Origin: Lineus longissimus
Lineage: Eukaryota; Nemertea; Pilidiophora; Heteronemertea; Lineidae
Assembly: GCF_910592395.1 (NCBI RefSeq)
Contig: NC_088314.1
Location: 6,386,001 to 6,450,000 of the forward strand
Length of the DNA stretch: 64,000 bases
Direction of reading: 5' to 3'
Position numbers and translations under genes: made by a program. Within the stretch, counting starts at the first letter, position 1; each line of letters starts with the position of its first letter. The notes beneath the pieces were generated by a model. The model saw only the letters and a program-made list of their open reading frames with translations. It searched no databases and was not told the DNA's origin. Below, in pieces: positions 36,001 to 49,100 of the stretch.

Positions 36001-39000
36001 GAATAAGAAGGATGTGACTTTGTTTCCAACTGCACTTTGATAGCTTAGAGAGTAAGAAGGATGATCCTTTGTCCCTAACAGCACCTGGAATAATATCCGA
36101 GTTAGGAATGAAAAAGGCAATATCGTACCTCCTGTTGTATCAAAGCCACTAGCTCCACCTTCTGTTGTTTCCCGAGAGACTCTATTTCCTCCCGGAATTG
36201 TTTCTGCAACTCTTGTTGCCTTTGGCCATTCAAGTTGTTCGTCTTTGACATCTGCTTGTTAAAGTAGTCTACAAGTTCACCCCTCTGTTCTCGATGGAGA
36301 TTTTTTATCTGTTCTTGACAATCACTTGTTATCTGGCTGTATCTGTTTTGCTGCTCTTTCTGGTATGTGTCCAGCTCTTTACTCATACTGAAATGAAATT
36401 GATTGACCATTGTACTGCTACAGGGGATCAGGCGAAACCAAGTCTTTTATTGTCAGAATTGTCATCGCTGACTGCAACAACAATCCATACATGTAACAGG
36501 GTCTTCTACAGGTCTGAAGATCCATCCTTCAACATATTCGTGAGAGGCATGCCTGGGTAAAGACATCAGTCCAGAAGGGGTGTGGCCACCCAGGCAGAGC
36601 CAAGATGAAATAGGCAGTAAAATGTGGAGACAGAGTCTGTCTCTGCCAACTCTACTCAGACACAATCCTGTGACAATGTCAACTTTTTTGCTGGGTCTGA
36701 TGCCAGATAGCAATAGCAACAAAGGGCATTTGACAATCGGGTACCACTGATAAAAAGTTGCATAGATCCGACTTACTCAGCTTCAAGTTGGCAAAGCTGT
36801 TGCTGTGTCTTCTCCCGATTATGCTTCAACTGAACTGCATGGCTGTCAAGGGTGGTTTGGTATCCCTTATGTAGATTTGCCTGTTTGGACAACTCTTTTA
36901 GTTGCTTTTCATGATACTGATGGATCTGCAAAATGTCAGTGAAGCATTATTTTATGTTAAATGAGCTGTCATTGCTGAAAGAGAGCAAAATGAAAGAATG
37001 CAGAAGAGCAAGTCACAGAAAGCCTTTTCTAAGTTGAATTCTAACCAGATCAACCCATGACAAGAACGTAAAAATATATGTATTATCATTGTGTTGTATA
37101 CAAATACATTGTGTTGTGGCTCAAAAGAAAGCTATCCTATCATAATAGCACGGTGGTTTGAAATTGCCAACGAAATGGGGCTACTGTCAATAATCATCTA
37201 GATGCCAATGTGAAACAAATTTCAAAGAACATAGACCAACCCTTTTAATCCAAGAACATCCATGGGGCACAAGTTGAAATAGTTGTCTCTTCTGTCTTGT
37301 TACAACAGATATTCTTTTTCGCTTTATAATTGACAGGCACAAGCACTATTCCATCCATTCTGTGCCTTACCTGTTCTCTGTTAAGTTCCTGTTGTTCTTT
37401 GTAAACATCCCGCAGAGCTTCCACTATCTTCTTGTCTTGATCTTCCTCAAGTTTCTCCACCTTCTCACGTAGTTCACATATTGTGGCATTTTTCTGGATA
37501 ACATTACAAATAACCATGTTAGTCAAAAATACGGGACTTTTCGTATCACTGACACTGTAACAGTCTACATTACCAGCCTTGCAGAGACAAAGAACAGCTG
37601 AATTCATCAACAATCTATCATTGGAAGACACTGGCTAGCGAAAGAACAGAATAAAGACTTGTTACCTTGAACTATAATTTCACCAGTCCCAGTGGTATTA
37701 CCGGTAAAGACTTTGGATATGGTTTTGACAATGCGCAAGAAACTCAACTTACAGCAGCTATTTCCTCTTTCAGGCACTGATTCTCCTGCTTGGAGTCATC
37801 TCTTTTTCTCACAGCATTCCCAATGTCTTCATATCGCTTATCAAGCTCTGTTTGTACTGGAACATTTAAAGGTAAAGACATAAACAGAGAGCTGCTTATT
37901 AGGAAAAGTTTGTAACAGCCCTTTGCAGTGCAATGACACTTATTTTTTCACTTTCAGAGTGATCATTATTCCAATACTATCCATTAAGTTTACAGTGCCT
38001 GTACTTCCAGAAAAGACCCAAGAGGACCAGATACCGCCCACTTCAAAAACTTTCCTCAGGGTTCTGATAGACTATACATTTTGTACCGGTGCAGCATCAG
38101 GACAATTTTTTTCCATTGAAGCACCTAGAAAATAGTAAGCATCCAGACAGATTCTCTTGAGTTGATGATAGTTTTACTGTTTGAACACCAGACACACTCT
38201 ACTGTCAACCTGGACAAAACTAAAAAGAAGTCTAAATCATGTCAAAATATGGCTAAGTCACATCTAGGGTGGAGTCATCAACTCTCGACTGAAACCATCC
38301 AAGGTTCTAAGTAGCCATGACAGGGAGAGATGAGACAAACAAGTTTGTTACTTACAACTCTGCAAGAAGTCAATAATTCTCTTGTCCGATGATGCACTGG
38401 CATTCTGTGAGTTTTCCTTCACCAATTCTACTGCACTCCTCACCTCAGTTGCACACTGACTCACTGTGTTTACAATTGTGTAGAGAAGATCTCTGAAAAA
38501 TAAATTTGCGTAATTCAAATTAACATTATCATGATAACATACTTATAAAGTCCTAAGGTACATTATAAAATTGTATAAGGAAACAGTTTAGTGTTGAATG
38601 ATGGATAAAAAATGCCAGTTAAATTTTTCTCCTTCTCGATAGACAGAAATTAGAAACTCTTAGTTCATCTCACCTCTCATCCCTTTCCTTTGCCCTTGCT
38701 TTATTTCCATCCAAATCTTGTTTGTATGTGATCCGACTAGTTGATGGCTGCTGCTTTGATCCATGGGTAAACAATGGTCCTCTGGAAACAAATTTCTGGT
38801 AATAAGACTTCTTCTGGGGAGACTGGAATTAGATAAAAGAGAGGTTCAGCAGGTTTTAAATCAAGAACAAAAACGTGGTGGCATTTCGATGAAGGATATT
38901 GTGTTTTATACCTCTTGTCTGAAATGTACTGAAACAGTTTGTCTTAAATGTCTGGTCTGCCTAGAAAAAACACAAAATCTAGTATTTGATTCCAAGTTGA

Positions 39001-39835
39001 AACTCTACCAAGATTACTGCTGAGTGGTACAAATTCGCAGCCAAGTGAAAAATCGTACCTGCCATCAACTAGTTCTAACATTTTCCTATACACAGTTGGA
39101 ACTGCCCAATAACCCATTGGATTTTTCAATAAATTTACATGTAGCATCCAAGTTGGCCCACTCAGTTGCATCAATAAACATCACAAATCTCAGCTGAATC
39201 AATAGACATTTCAAATCTCAATTAATTTTGCTGTTTTCAATTCTTTCAGTCCTACCTCATTTTCAGAAAATCCCACATTGATTTGCTGAGAAAAACATTC
39301 CTGTGAACTGTTAGTGTTAGTATTTGAAAATTCAAGCTGTGAACACATCTGTGAATTTCCTTGGGAATCAGAATATTCTTTGCCCCCATAGACTTTCCTG
39401 AAAAAAAGGCAATGGAAATATTTTTACTACATTATTTTGCACATAACTCACTTTTTCTGGACGAAAAATAACCTCCTAATTCCAATAGCTAGAGTGGAAC
39501 CTCCCTCTTTAAGGACACTAGTTTTGTATCACTACAAACAACTGATTATTTTAAATGTCAATCTCCCCATGATTGAGATGTATTCCTCTGACTAAGAATA
39601 AGAACATGAAGAATAAGATCACTTCAGCTTTTTCATTTTTTTACCATCAAAACATTCAAATTAATCAAAACAAGTTGCACAGGGCAGCAAGAAGTCGTTG
39701 TTGTGATTCTAGTTCTATATAGTTTCATCCACAACCCAAGAATGGCAAAGGTTCAAAAGCTAATTAAAATCTCAGAATAACTCACATTGGATTTGTGGTA
39801 AAAAGATCCTTTGAATTTATTTGATTCACAAACAT
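33053..39835 (-). CDS. Coiled-coil protein, unidentified (weak IHO1/CCDC36-like layout)
   Basis: Exons placed: 39786-39835 (start ATG), 39256-39397, 38674-38781, 38356-38492, 37753-37856, 37371-37493, 36777-36925, 36129-36387, 35832-35984, 34269-35508, 34050-34137, 33469-33601, 33053-33129. The N-terminal part is Ser/Gln-rich (NSSQECFSQQINVGF). A helical block follows (DLLYTIVNTVSQCATEVRSA), then a long Gln/Glu/Lys coiled coil of about 300 residues. The large exon adds a basic Ser/Pro-rich tail (KKGRRQKRGKAMSKKKSPK) and a STPSWLQAHRDARNREALRA motif. The layout recalls the meiotic HORMAD1 interactor IHO1, but I see no diagnostic motif. Phases agree from 38674 leftwards. The junction between 39256 and 38781 does not fit, so an exon is missing. 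The reading frame changes inside exon 34269-35508. The stop codon was not found. Confidence 0.7.
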
Positions 39836-40251
39836 CTTGATAACTTCCAGCCAGTTGGCTGATCTTTAGTCCTCATGAGTCCTCGTCCTGTCAGACAGAA
39901 ACCATCGATCCTAATTTCTTAATTCCTTATCAATTGCCACCTGAAAGTGAAAAACAGAACCTATACAATAAATATACTGCGTAGAGGTATGATTGAATGG
40001 CACAACACAAGTCCAGGCACTCCGTGGCCACCAAGGACAGGTAAGGTATAAAATCACTGGGTGTGGTAGGCCTACTGGTGGGTGGGTTTTTTATAATAGG
40101 CCTATAAGGCCTTCTGATGGCAAACAAATTATACAAAATCAGACTGAGGTCGAGAAATTCTACAAACAAGAAGGGAGGGGGGTAAATAAATTGCATTTTC
40201 AGAAAATGAGCAGTGAATAGGCTGAAGCCTAATGACTCCTCCCTCCCCCCA

Positions 40252-40273
40252 CCCCCCCCCCCCCCCCCCCCCC
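40252..40273. repeat. Poly(C) run of 22
   Basis: An unbroken C run upstream of the coiled-coil gene start, preceded by other C-rich text. On the minus strand it is a G tract that could form a quadruplex. Its length is likely unreliable in the assembly. Confidence 0.8.
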
Positions 40274-40916
40274 GCGGTCCCCACACTCAATGCATTGATT
40301 CTGATGGGGATAAATGCACCGGTCTGTGCAACACCATTCCCATGAGGCATGACACATCACAATAGCTCAGGCCTACCATCATGACCATCAATGCATCATC
40401 ATGGCATGCTGCATGCATAATAGGCCTCGGCCTAAGTAAAATTCCATAGGCAGGGGGGGCCTAAATCTTCAGGAAACTTCAAAACAAGAGCTCGAAAATT
40501 AATTATTTTGATACGTAAAACAATCAATGTGTGTTCTACATTGGCAGAAGTATACCTTTCAAATCATGATGTAAGCTTTGTACAGTTTTAACGAGCCAAA
40601 ATCGAAATAAAAATGAGTTTTGAGACCGTTTTCACAGCAAGAAATATTATTTGAAGCAGACGAAATTTCTGTGCGACAAGTAGTGACGTCTGTCGGGAAA
40701 ACTTGTCACCAATAAAACAACAGCTCCTGGGGCGAAGTCAGGAATGTCTAAATATATCCGAGAGGGAATTGGGAGCTGAGGCATGACTTGACATATAGAG
40801 GGTGTGGCCCTGAAAAAGATGACCAATGCAGCTAAAACATGATGATGATGGAGTTTCGAGAACAATGCTTTTGCAGCTTTCTTCTACTTTGCTGATTTAG
40901 TTTAAAAGTAATGATC

Positions 40917-40968
40917 GCATCGGGTTAGAGGACTCCCACAGTAGCATAATCCTTGCAAGAGCTCTCAG
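40917..40968. repeat. Partial copy of a short repeat also found at 43085-43226
   Basis: The text TTAGAGGACTCCCACAGTAG through CCTTGCAAGAGCTCTC matches, with differences, two units beyond the right end of the 1-kb tandem pair. The pair therefore appears to sit inside, or to have expanded within, an older short tandem repeat. Confidence 0.65.
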
Positions 40969-40975
40969 TTTATAA

Positions 40976-42026
40976 GACCCCCTTTAGGAGGGGCTCATAA
41001 GATACACGTGTGTGCGGGAGTATATAATGTAAATGAAGTGAAATAAAGAGAGTAAATATTGTATATCCAACAAACAATTTTTTTTGGTTTTTCAAAATGG
41101 CGCTGAATAAATAAATCAGACCAGTTGTAGCGCTGAATTATAAATCAGACCAGTTGTAACAGGTTACGAGAACATCTAATTTAAATCTTCATGAGAATTC
41201 GCTACATATGCCTAAGAAATTGGCCAATTATATTGATATTTTTATTAGAGAAATATCCGTCATAAATAATGACAGAAAAGGGTGGTTTTATATCAATTTT
41301 GTGTCGACATGTCGAGGTCACGTGACATAAACAAAACAATCGCACACACCCGTCCAAAAAAGGCACTTTAAGAAAAACAAATACGTTTTCCCTGCTTAAA
41401 ACCACACTGACGATTAAGTTATATTGGTCTACTGCCCAAATCTGAAGTATCAAAATGAATCACAAACTAGAACTAGCTCTATTTAGCTATAGTTGCGTGA
41501 AAAATTCGGGTGAGCGACATTCTGAACCCTAGCGGCCAATAAATAAACTACTTTCAGCTGTCTGCTCCGGTCTCGTTAGGGAGTTTTTCCCAAATGTACG
41601 CGATGATGACGTGCCCCATTAACAGGACGTAAAATGCGTTTCCAAAGTGAATGCATGAGGACAATCCATTTAAGTGTCGTATATCACTGGAAACGCCCGA
41701 TTCCCGTGAATAAGGACAATCACAATGTATTACATTACCAAAACAAAAATGTGTCGGAAGGAACTATATGGATGGTCCCATCGCACCCCCCCCTCCAGCA
41801 GTATGACACAGAAGGGCTAGTTGACTGTCCACCGGGGGGTTTGGGGGGAGCTTCCCCCCAACGCACAGGTAAAAACCTATGTCGACGGAGGGGGGTTTGG
41901 GGGGTGTCCCCCCATTGTAACAGCTGTAGTTGTTAGAGCTTGCACTTAACATATGCTCGTAGGGGGGTTCGGGGGAGCCCCCCCGACCTAAAGGGGGGCT
42001 CACTAAGTCCTTGACTTTACATATTA
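40976..42026. repeat. Unit A of a ~1.05-kb tandem repeat
   Basis: Begins with a C-run and AGGAGGGGCTC and carries GAGTATATAATG and AATAAA close together. It ends in three G-run/C-run hairpin pairs (41835-42000), such as GGGGGGAGCTTCCCCCC. It matches unit B closely except near 41085-41180, where different sequence fills the gap. No coding function is seen. Confidence 0.88.
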
Positions 42027-43071
42027 AGCCCCCCTCTTAGGAGGGGCTCTTAAGATACACGTGTGTGCGGGAGTATATAATGTAAATGAAGAGAAATAAA
42101 GAGAGTAATTATTGTATATCCTATAAACAATTTTTTTTGGTATTTTTCTGAATTAACTCCGTTGAGTTTACCGATTTCTCCGCGATCTTCCGGTGAAATT
42201 AATTTAAATCTTCATGGGAATTCGCTACATCATATGCCTAAGAAATTGGCCAATTATATTAATATTTTTATCAGAGAAATATCCGTCCTAAATAATGACA
42301 GAAAAGGGTGGTTTATTTCAATTTTGTGTCGACATGATCGAGGTCACGTGACATAAAAACAAAACAATCGCACACACCCGTCCAAAAAAGGCACTTTAAG
42401 AAAAACAAATACGTTTTTCCAGCTTAAAACCACACTGACGACTAAGTTATATTGGTCTACTGCCCAAATCTGAAGTATCAAATTGAATCACAAACTAGAA
42501 CTAGCTCTATTTAGCTATAGTTGCGTGAAAAATTCGGGTGAGCGACGTACATTCTGTACCCTAGCGGCCAATAAATAAACTACTTTCAGCCGTCTGCTCC
42601 GGTCTCGTTAGGGAGTTTTTCCCAAATGTACGCGATGATGACGTGCCGTATTAACAGGACGTAACATCTATTTTAAAATGTGTTTCGAAAGTGAATGCAT
42701 GAGGACAACCCATTTGTGTCGTATATCACTGGAAACGCCCGATTCCCGTGAATAAGGTCAATCACAATGTATTACATTACCAAAACAAAAATGTGTCGGA
42801 AGGAACTATATGGATGGTCCCATCGCACCCCCCCCCCTCCAGCAGTATGACATAGAAGGGCTAGTTGACTGTCCACCGGGGGGGTTTGGGGGGAGCTTCC
42901 CCCCAACGCACTGGTAAAAACCTATGTCGACGGAGGGGGGTTTGGGGGGTGTCCCCCCATTGTAACAGCTGTAGTTGTTAGAGCTTGCACTTAACATATG
43001 CTCGTAGGGGGGTTCGGGGGAGCTCCCCCGACCTAAAGGGGGGCTCACTAAGTTCTTGACTTTACATATTA
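42027..43071. repeat. Unit B of a ~1.05-kb tandem repeat
   Basis: Direct neighbour of unit A, with the same order of features: C-run start, TATATAATG with AATAAA, a long shared middle, and three terminal G-run hairpins at about 42875-43040. The TATA-like and poly(A)-like signals lying together recall an LTR, but no TG...CA ends or internal retroviral-type genes are visible. Confidence 0.88.
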
Positions 43072-43084
43072 CCCCTTTTACAGG

Positions 43085-43226
43085 AAGATGCATCATAATT
43101 GGGCAAGACGACTCCAATAGAAGAAAATAAAGTCCATGCAAGAGCTTCCAGTGTGGACTTTTCTATAGAAAGACACATCATAATTGGGCTAGAGGACTCC
43201 GATAGTAGAATAGTCCTTGCAAAAGC
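43085..43226. repeat. Two units of a short repeat beside the 1-kb pair
   Basis: Units share CATCATAATTGGGC, then GACTCC(A/G)ATAG and (T/A)GCAA(A/G)AGCT. A partial unit is found left of unit A. Confidence 0.6.
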
Positions 43227-46132
43227 TCTCGGATAATATCGGATAGTACAACCTTCCACAGAGCTGAAGACGATACAGCTCTCCTAGAACATAGTATTTT
43301 TTTGTAATCACTGTAATCATGCACTGGGAACAAAGAGGAGACACAAAACAAAATACAAAACATCATTTCATATAAAATTTTTATATTTATTTTTGTGGAT
43401 ATCAAATGCAGCATGAAGTTTGGATAAACATTCAAAAATCACACAATTTATAAAAGTGATCCATGGACGTTTGAAAGATGTTTGCTTTCATTAATTAAAG
43501 AGGCCAATATGTTATATTCTTGTAGACGAAAAACGAAGTAGGAATGTTTTGAATGGACAAATGGAACTTATCTTAACAGCTCAGTTGCTTTAGTCACAAT
43601 TAAAGGATGAGAAGACTTTCCAAAACAGCATCAACATATTCAGATGCCATGGTAAACAGTCTTCAATAACAGAAGATGAAAATGCCTTATAGACTGGAAT
43701 GTTATCTGTTCAAATTGTACAGTGGAACCATGCAAAACAAAAATCCGCTTCCAATTACAATGTAAGATTCACAATCCGTAATAATTCAGTACTGATTGAA
43801 ACCTCGATTTAATGAGAAAAAAAATCTGCTCTCATCCAGTTCGTTATCGCAGGATTCCGCTGTACAGAGATCAACCAAATAGTTACAATTTTACATTACA
43901 AACCCTTGAATGTTAACCAAACGTTCTGTGGGATTACAAAACTACATCCCTAAAGCATTTTATATAAGCAAAAGCATTTAAACTATGCCATTTATTAAAG
44001 GAATTGGTAGCAAACTGGATGTATACATGTAGGTTGTCTTACTAAACACAACAAGGGTGCGGCTAAAATATGGGCCAAAACTGAGGTGCTTTGCCGAGGT
44101 TCGGAGGAGATGGCAGCTCCACCCGATCAGCTTTTTGTGAGACAACTAATACAAACAGTGAGTTATCAATCTCTATTCTAAAACACCTCAACTTAAACAA
44201 TGGAATGTAATTTTAGCCACTTTTTGACAGCTTCCACAAATGTTACCAACCCAAGCGGTTATGGTTGTGACACCGAAACAACTGCAGTGAAAACAAGGCC
44301 CAACTTAAAATATAGAAAACGACACAACACAGCAATTAAGGTGTTTTAGAACTAGAAGTCATAATTGAAATGTACAATTTTTCTGATATACAAATTAATC
44401 TTTATACAATGTGATCACAAGTTAATCAAATCATTATTTGGCTTTCCTAACAAATTTACAGATATGGCCAGTATAGCTATTCGCATTATATGCAATAGAC
44501 CAACTACAAAATAATGATGAAGCAGATTTGGACAACTATAAAATTGCCTTTAACACTTAATGGGCATCTTTTAAATGTGTCTCTGGCAGTTACTGAGGAG
44601 TACTTCATTATGTAATAGAATAAACATCAAAGTTTTAACCCAAGAAGAGCCTGACAACAGAAGGTACTTTTTGTGTCCAATTGAACAATAAACTTTGCCG
44701 AAAACATAAACACTTTTTATCAAGATACATGTATCTCACAGTTGAATTTACTTGTTATCAAAGCCTGGGGAAAAATGAATTATGGACGAGAGTAATCATA
44801 CATGCTTGTTACCCTGCCACAAAGGCAATTTTTAAGTAGTCCAGAAATGTTTACATGTAGAATTAATAATAAAGTCATTCTGTACATTACAAGACTCTTT
44901 AAGCAGATAATTTTCTAGCACACACTGGTTTAGTTGAGTAGAACCTGTCCCAAAGAAGACCCCCAATACTATGCTACGTACTGTCTCGGCTGAAGCTGTG
45001 AAGTAATTGGGCCACAACACTCATTCGAGACATTGCCATCAACACACCCAGGATCAAGCCTGGGAGACAAACTAGACAAACTACTTCTCCAGATTGCTTC
45101 ACGTAACAAACTAAAATCAATTGACACATTTGTCAAGTTTCTTACATCAAAAATCTAAGAATAGTTTACAGATGAATTCATATGATATGTGAAAATAGCT
45201 GAACCGAAGAGGTCCTCGAGAATATACATATAAAAGTTATAAAATACATTGATATACAACTGACTCACCTAGAGCCTATAAATCCACAAGGTGCTATGAT
45301 ACACTTGGACGAATTTACCAGAAAAATATAACTCTGGAATGTACATAAAATACAGGCAATAAACTACTGTAAACTGCAAAATTGTTTTATTTTACAGAAT
45401 CCTTAAGTCCCAAGCTTTTATGTTGTAAAATCCTATTGTGCTTTCTGCAACAATGTCTTTACTTCAAATTGGGATATAAGTCAAGGCCATAATAAAAACT
45501 GAGGCTCTAGCAATGACAAGTACGTACATTTATTGCATACTGCCATTCTACCTTCCAGCTGCAATTTTAACTGTTTTTAAAACTGGAACAATCATTACCG
45601 AAAGAGGGTTCACAGGACGGAGGTTCATGGACATTCAACAAATTTCTTTCTCGATTTGAAAAGCCAAGCTGTAACCTAGTCATTAAGCTGCCACATTTCG
45701 AATGTATGGTGGAATTATCTCCTGTTTTTGAAGGATTAACATGCTAAAATCCAGACACTGCAAAGACTTCACTGGGAGCTTATTACGGTGAATGAAGGTT
45801 TTAACTGCACAACAGTCCAAATCTATGCAGAATAACATTAGCAAAACCGAATGCGGCAACCACAAATTTACCCTTGGATGAAAATTGTTCATCGGATGGA
45901 ATTCAATAAATGAAGGGGAACATTGACAAAATTTGTTAAACAATCGCATGGCAGATGTAAAATCTTTCTCAGCCATTGTTTTGTTACCGAGTCAATGTTT
46001 AGCTTAGACAAAAGTAGATGAATCGGGAGGTCCCTGCACATGTGCAGCAGGATATCCATGTTTGCCATCATCCCTTTACTCTCCAGTGTAAGATCCATCC
46101 TCATGGTAGGGCTGCATTGGTTCAGTCTCAGT
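43227..46132 (-). other. Probable long 3' UTR of the L1-family gene
   Basis: AT-rich sequence directly downstream of the L1-family stop codon, with no supported coding frame. Minus-strand AATAAA signals occur near 45529 and near 43389. Long 3' UTRs are usual for neural adhesion molecules. The end point is a guess. Confidence 0.4.
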
Positions 46133-49100
46133 CTAATACCGCTCACTGTGAGGACCCATAGCCTCATTGGTATGACCATACGGACCGTGGCGGCGGGGAG
46201 GCTGATAGGGCTCATCATCGTAAGGGATGGGCTCCTTGTGCAGGCTGTCTTGACTCTTATTGTAAGCAGGGCTGGAAGGAAACAAGCAAACGTCATGGTA
46301 CATTCACAAGAAAATAATCTGTCGACATTGGGAGAAGAAAGTTTTGATGCAACATATTTGATGTAATTCAGGCAGCATTCTAAACTATAATGCAACATAT
46401 TCAGGAGAGCCAGAAATGCCAGAAATATAGCTCCAGCTTTGTTAATTCTTAAAATTTTCAACAGATTTTGCTATCTAATCCATTATGGAGTAATAGCTGA
46501 AGTTTTTCTACAACAAAAATGTCTTTCTGCATGTTAAGTACTCGCAGCAAGATCAATATTACAAAGGATTCTTGGAAATAAATGGACGATTTCTGACTTT
46601 TCGAATTTATCTGCAGTTTTAGCTTCAGTCGGAGGACCGTTCACCTCAGTGTTCAGCACAAGCGACTCAAGAAATGGAAACTAAGCAACTGTTAAGGCAA
46701 TAGCGATGTTAACCAAATATAGGTGAATTTGCAGTTACCAGACTCTATGGGTAAGCGTGTTGAGTAGAGTTATAAGCTTATGGAGTCAACTACCAGAGAC
46801 TGCAGCAAAATTTGTGGAAAGAAATCAAATACAAGAGCATCACATTTATTAAGAGAGATTCAAGGCGAATGTTCCAGTGTGCTTTCAAGGTTTCAGCACA
46901 GACAGTTGTCAAATATTCATTCATGGCACTTGACGCATCTTGAAATAAGCAAACAGAGAACTTGGTATGAACATGGTCTCCATTCAAAAATTAAAATCCT
47001 TTTTTCAGGATTTTGCTCATGCATGACTACCGGTAAGTGTGTTGACTACTTTTTATGTTGTTCAAGAAAATATAAGGGGTGGCAGCGTGTTATATTATCA
47101 CCAGTTTCCCCTTTCCTTTACTAGATTTACTGTGAATACAACAAGCGTGATTAGTTATGCATGAAAATGAAATAATTGGGTCTCTCCGAATAGGACCATG
47201 ATAAAGAAGTGTCCAACATCGCCCAAAACGTCACACATACTGAAATGGTACCAATGATTGCAGTGTTGGATGTTCAGGCAAGTTTAGGCAAGAAATATAA
47301 ACACCATAGAACATTCAATTAAACTGTGTGTATTTAGTGTAACTGAGAGGCCCGACTACCAAATTTTTTTACAGGATGGTGCAAAAGTGCTTTCTTGGAG
47401 GACAAGAAGTCGTGTCGTATAACAAAGACAACAATAAAGCGTGCGCACAATACTTTTGAAGTGATGTGATAAAGTGGACTAGATGATGTATCAGTGTGAC
47501 ATTGTGAACAATTTTGGACACTGCTCGCCAACCAAAAAGAAGCATACAAGCAGATCTAGATCTAGATAAAAGTAAATGATGGTAGCAGAAATAATCCTTC
47601 CACCACGCATCAGGGCTGTTTCGGACCACGCACCCGGATGAAGGGGGACTTTCTTCAAAATTTTCATTGTCGAATTATACCAAGAATATAATGAATAGAT
47701 TTTTTCTTTTTGTGCTGGGTGACAAGTTGTGATAAGACAAACTATTTACATGATTAGATATTAGCAATTAAAGTGCTAAATCATGATTTATGTTGGCTGA
47801 AAGAGCAGAAGAGGAGTGATGTTGAGTCCCAGGGCAAGATGAAGACAGCCAGAGACAGTTACCACTTGAATTTGGCAAATATTTTTTTAGCTGTTATATC
47901 AAGTGTGATTTTGGGGTAGGGAGGGGTAGGGAAGGGAGTCAATGTTAAACAGGAGAGGAATGAAGCTATAGTAATTATTACTATTATTATTATTATTATT
48001 ATTAAGTATTCAGAGTTCTCCACAATGCTTTTTGAAGTGGCGCAGCACCAGGCACAATCATTTTTCGACTTCATCACAAAGACAAAGAAGTTAGCACAGA
48101 GACAAATTCATAGAATTGGTGATGGTTTAACTGTAGAAGCCCATGGACAGATTTTGCTCCCCATCTCGAGGAAACTGAAATGTCAATTGTGTCAATATAT
48201 GACTACAGCACCTGACCGAAATAATTTTTTGTGGAAAACACTGACAATGGAACTAGATGGATCTATACACAAGGAGGGACTACATTTACAAGGGTTTATG
48301 ATTAAGACTATAATCTACACTAGGCTGAGCAAATAAACAACCGAAAAGCTGATTTAGCCCCGCTATTGACGGAGGAACTACAGCTGTTGCCTTGAACCTT
48401 AATACACCCCTACATTGAGTGGGCTCTTCCCCTCCTGCACCCCTACATAGAGGGGGCTCTATCTCTACACAGAATGAGATTCTATCCATTCTCATGATTC
48501 ACTCCCTTAGCTTTTGGACTTCTGATGTGAAGAGATGAACAAAATTTAACAAATTGCTTTTGATTTGCTTGATTTTTTTTCTATCTAAATAGATATATTA
48601 TTCTGATTAAATATTGAGAGCATTTCAGAAAATGATAAATGCCGTTCAGCAGTTTTTATTGAGTATTTCAGATATTATATTATGATTATTATTATATATC
48701 ATTACAATTATTATTATAATGACAATATTTTATGTCCTTTTTGCACTAATAAGCTTTCTAGAAATTCTGCCCATGCATAGAAAATAAAGCTTTTTTAAAC
48801 CAAAATTGTACCTATGACCAGAGATTATAAATTTATAGTTGGGGCACAACACTTAACAAGAAATAACAACGACAGACTGGACACACACAGCCACAACACT
48901 GCTTACATTTCAACAATATTCTTTACACCTAGTTCTTGAAATGGCTGTGGTAGCCTTGGGCATAGTGAAGAAGAGCTGACCAAACACATAAGGGCACATG
49001 CAGAGTCTCGGACCAGAACAATGATTGGCAAGCCCAACACCCCCCAAAGAAACACCACATTTTATGCTGGATACACTTCAAACCAAAGCTGCATGCATTT

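Noticed and set aside
41764-43141. Two similar Pro/Gly-rich minus-strand frames (GGTPPKPPSVDIGFY)
   Set aside because: They follow the G-run hairpins of the 1-kb repeat units; the repetition comes from the DNA, not from a protein family.
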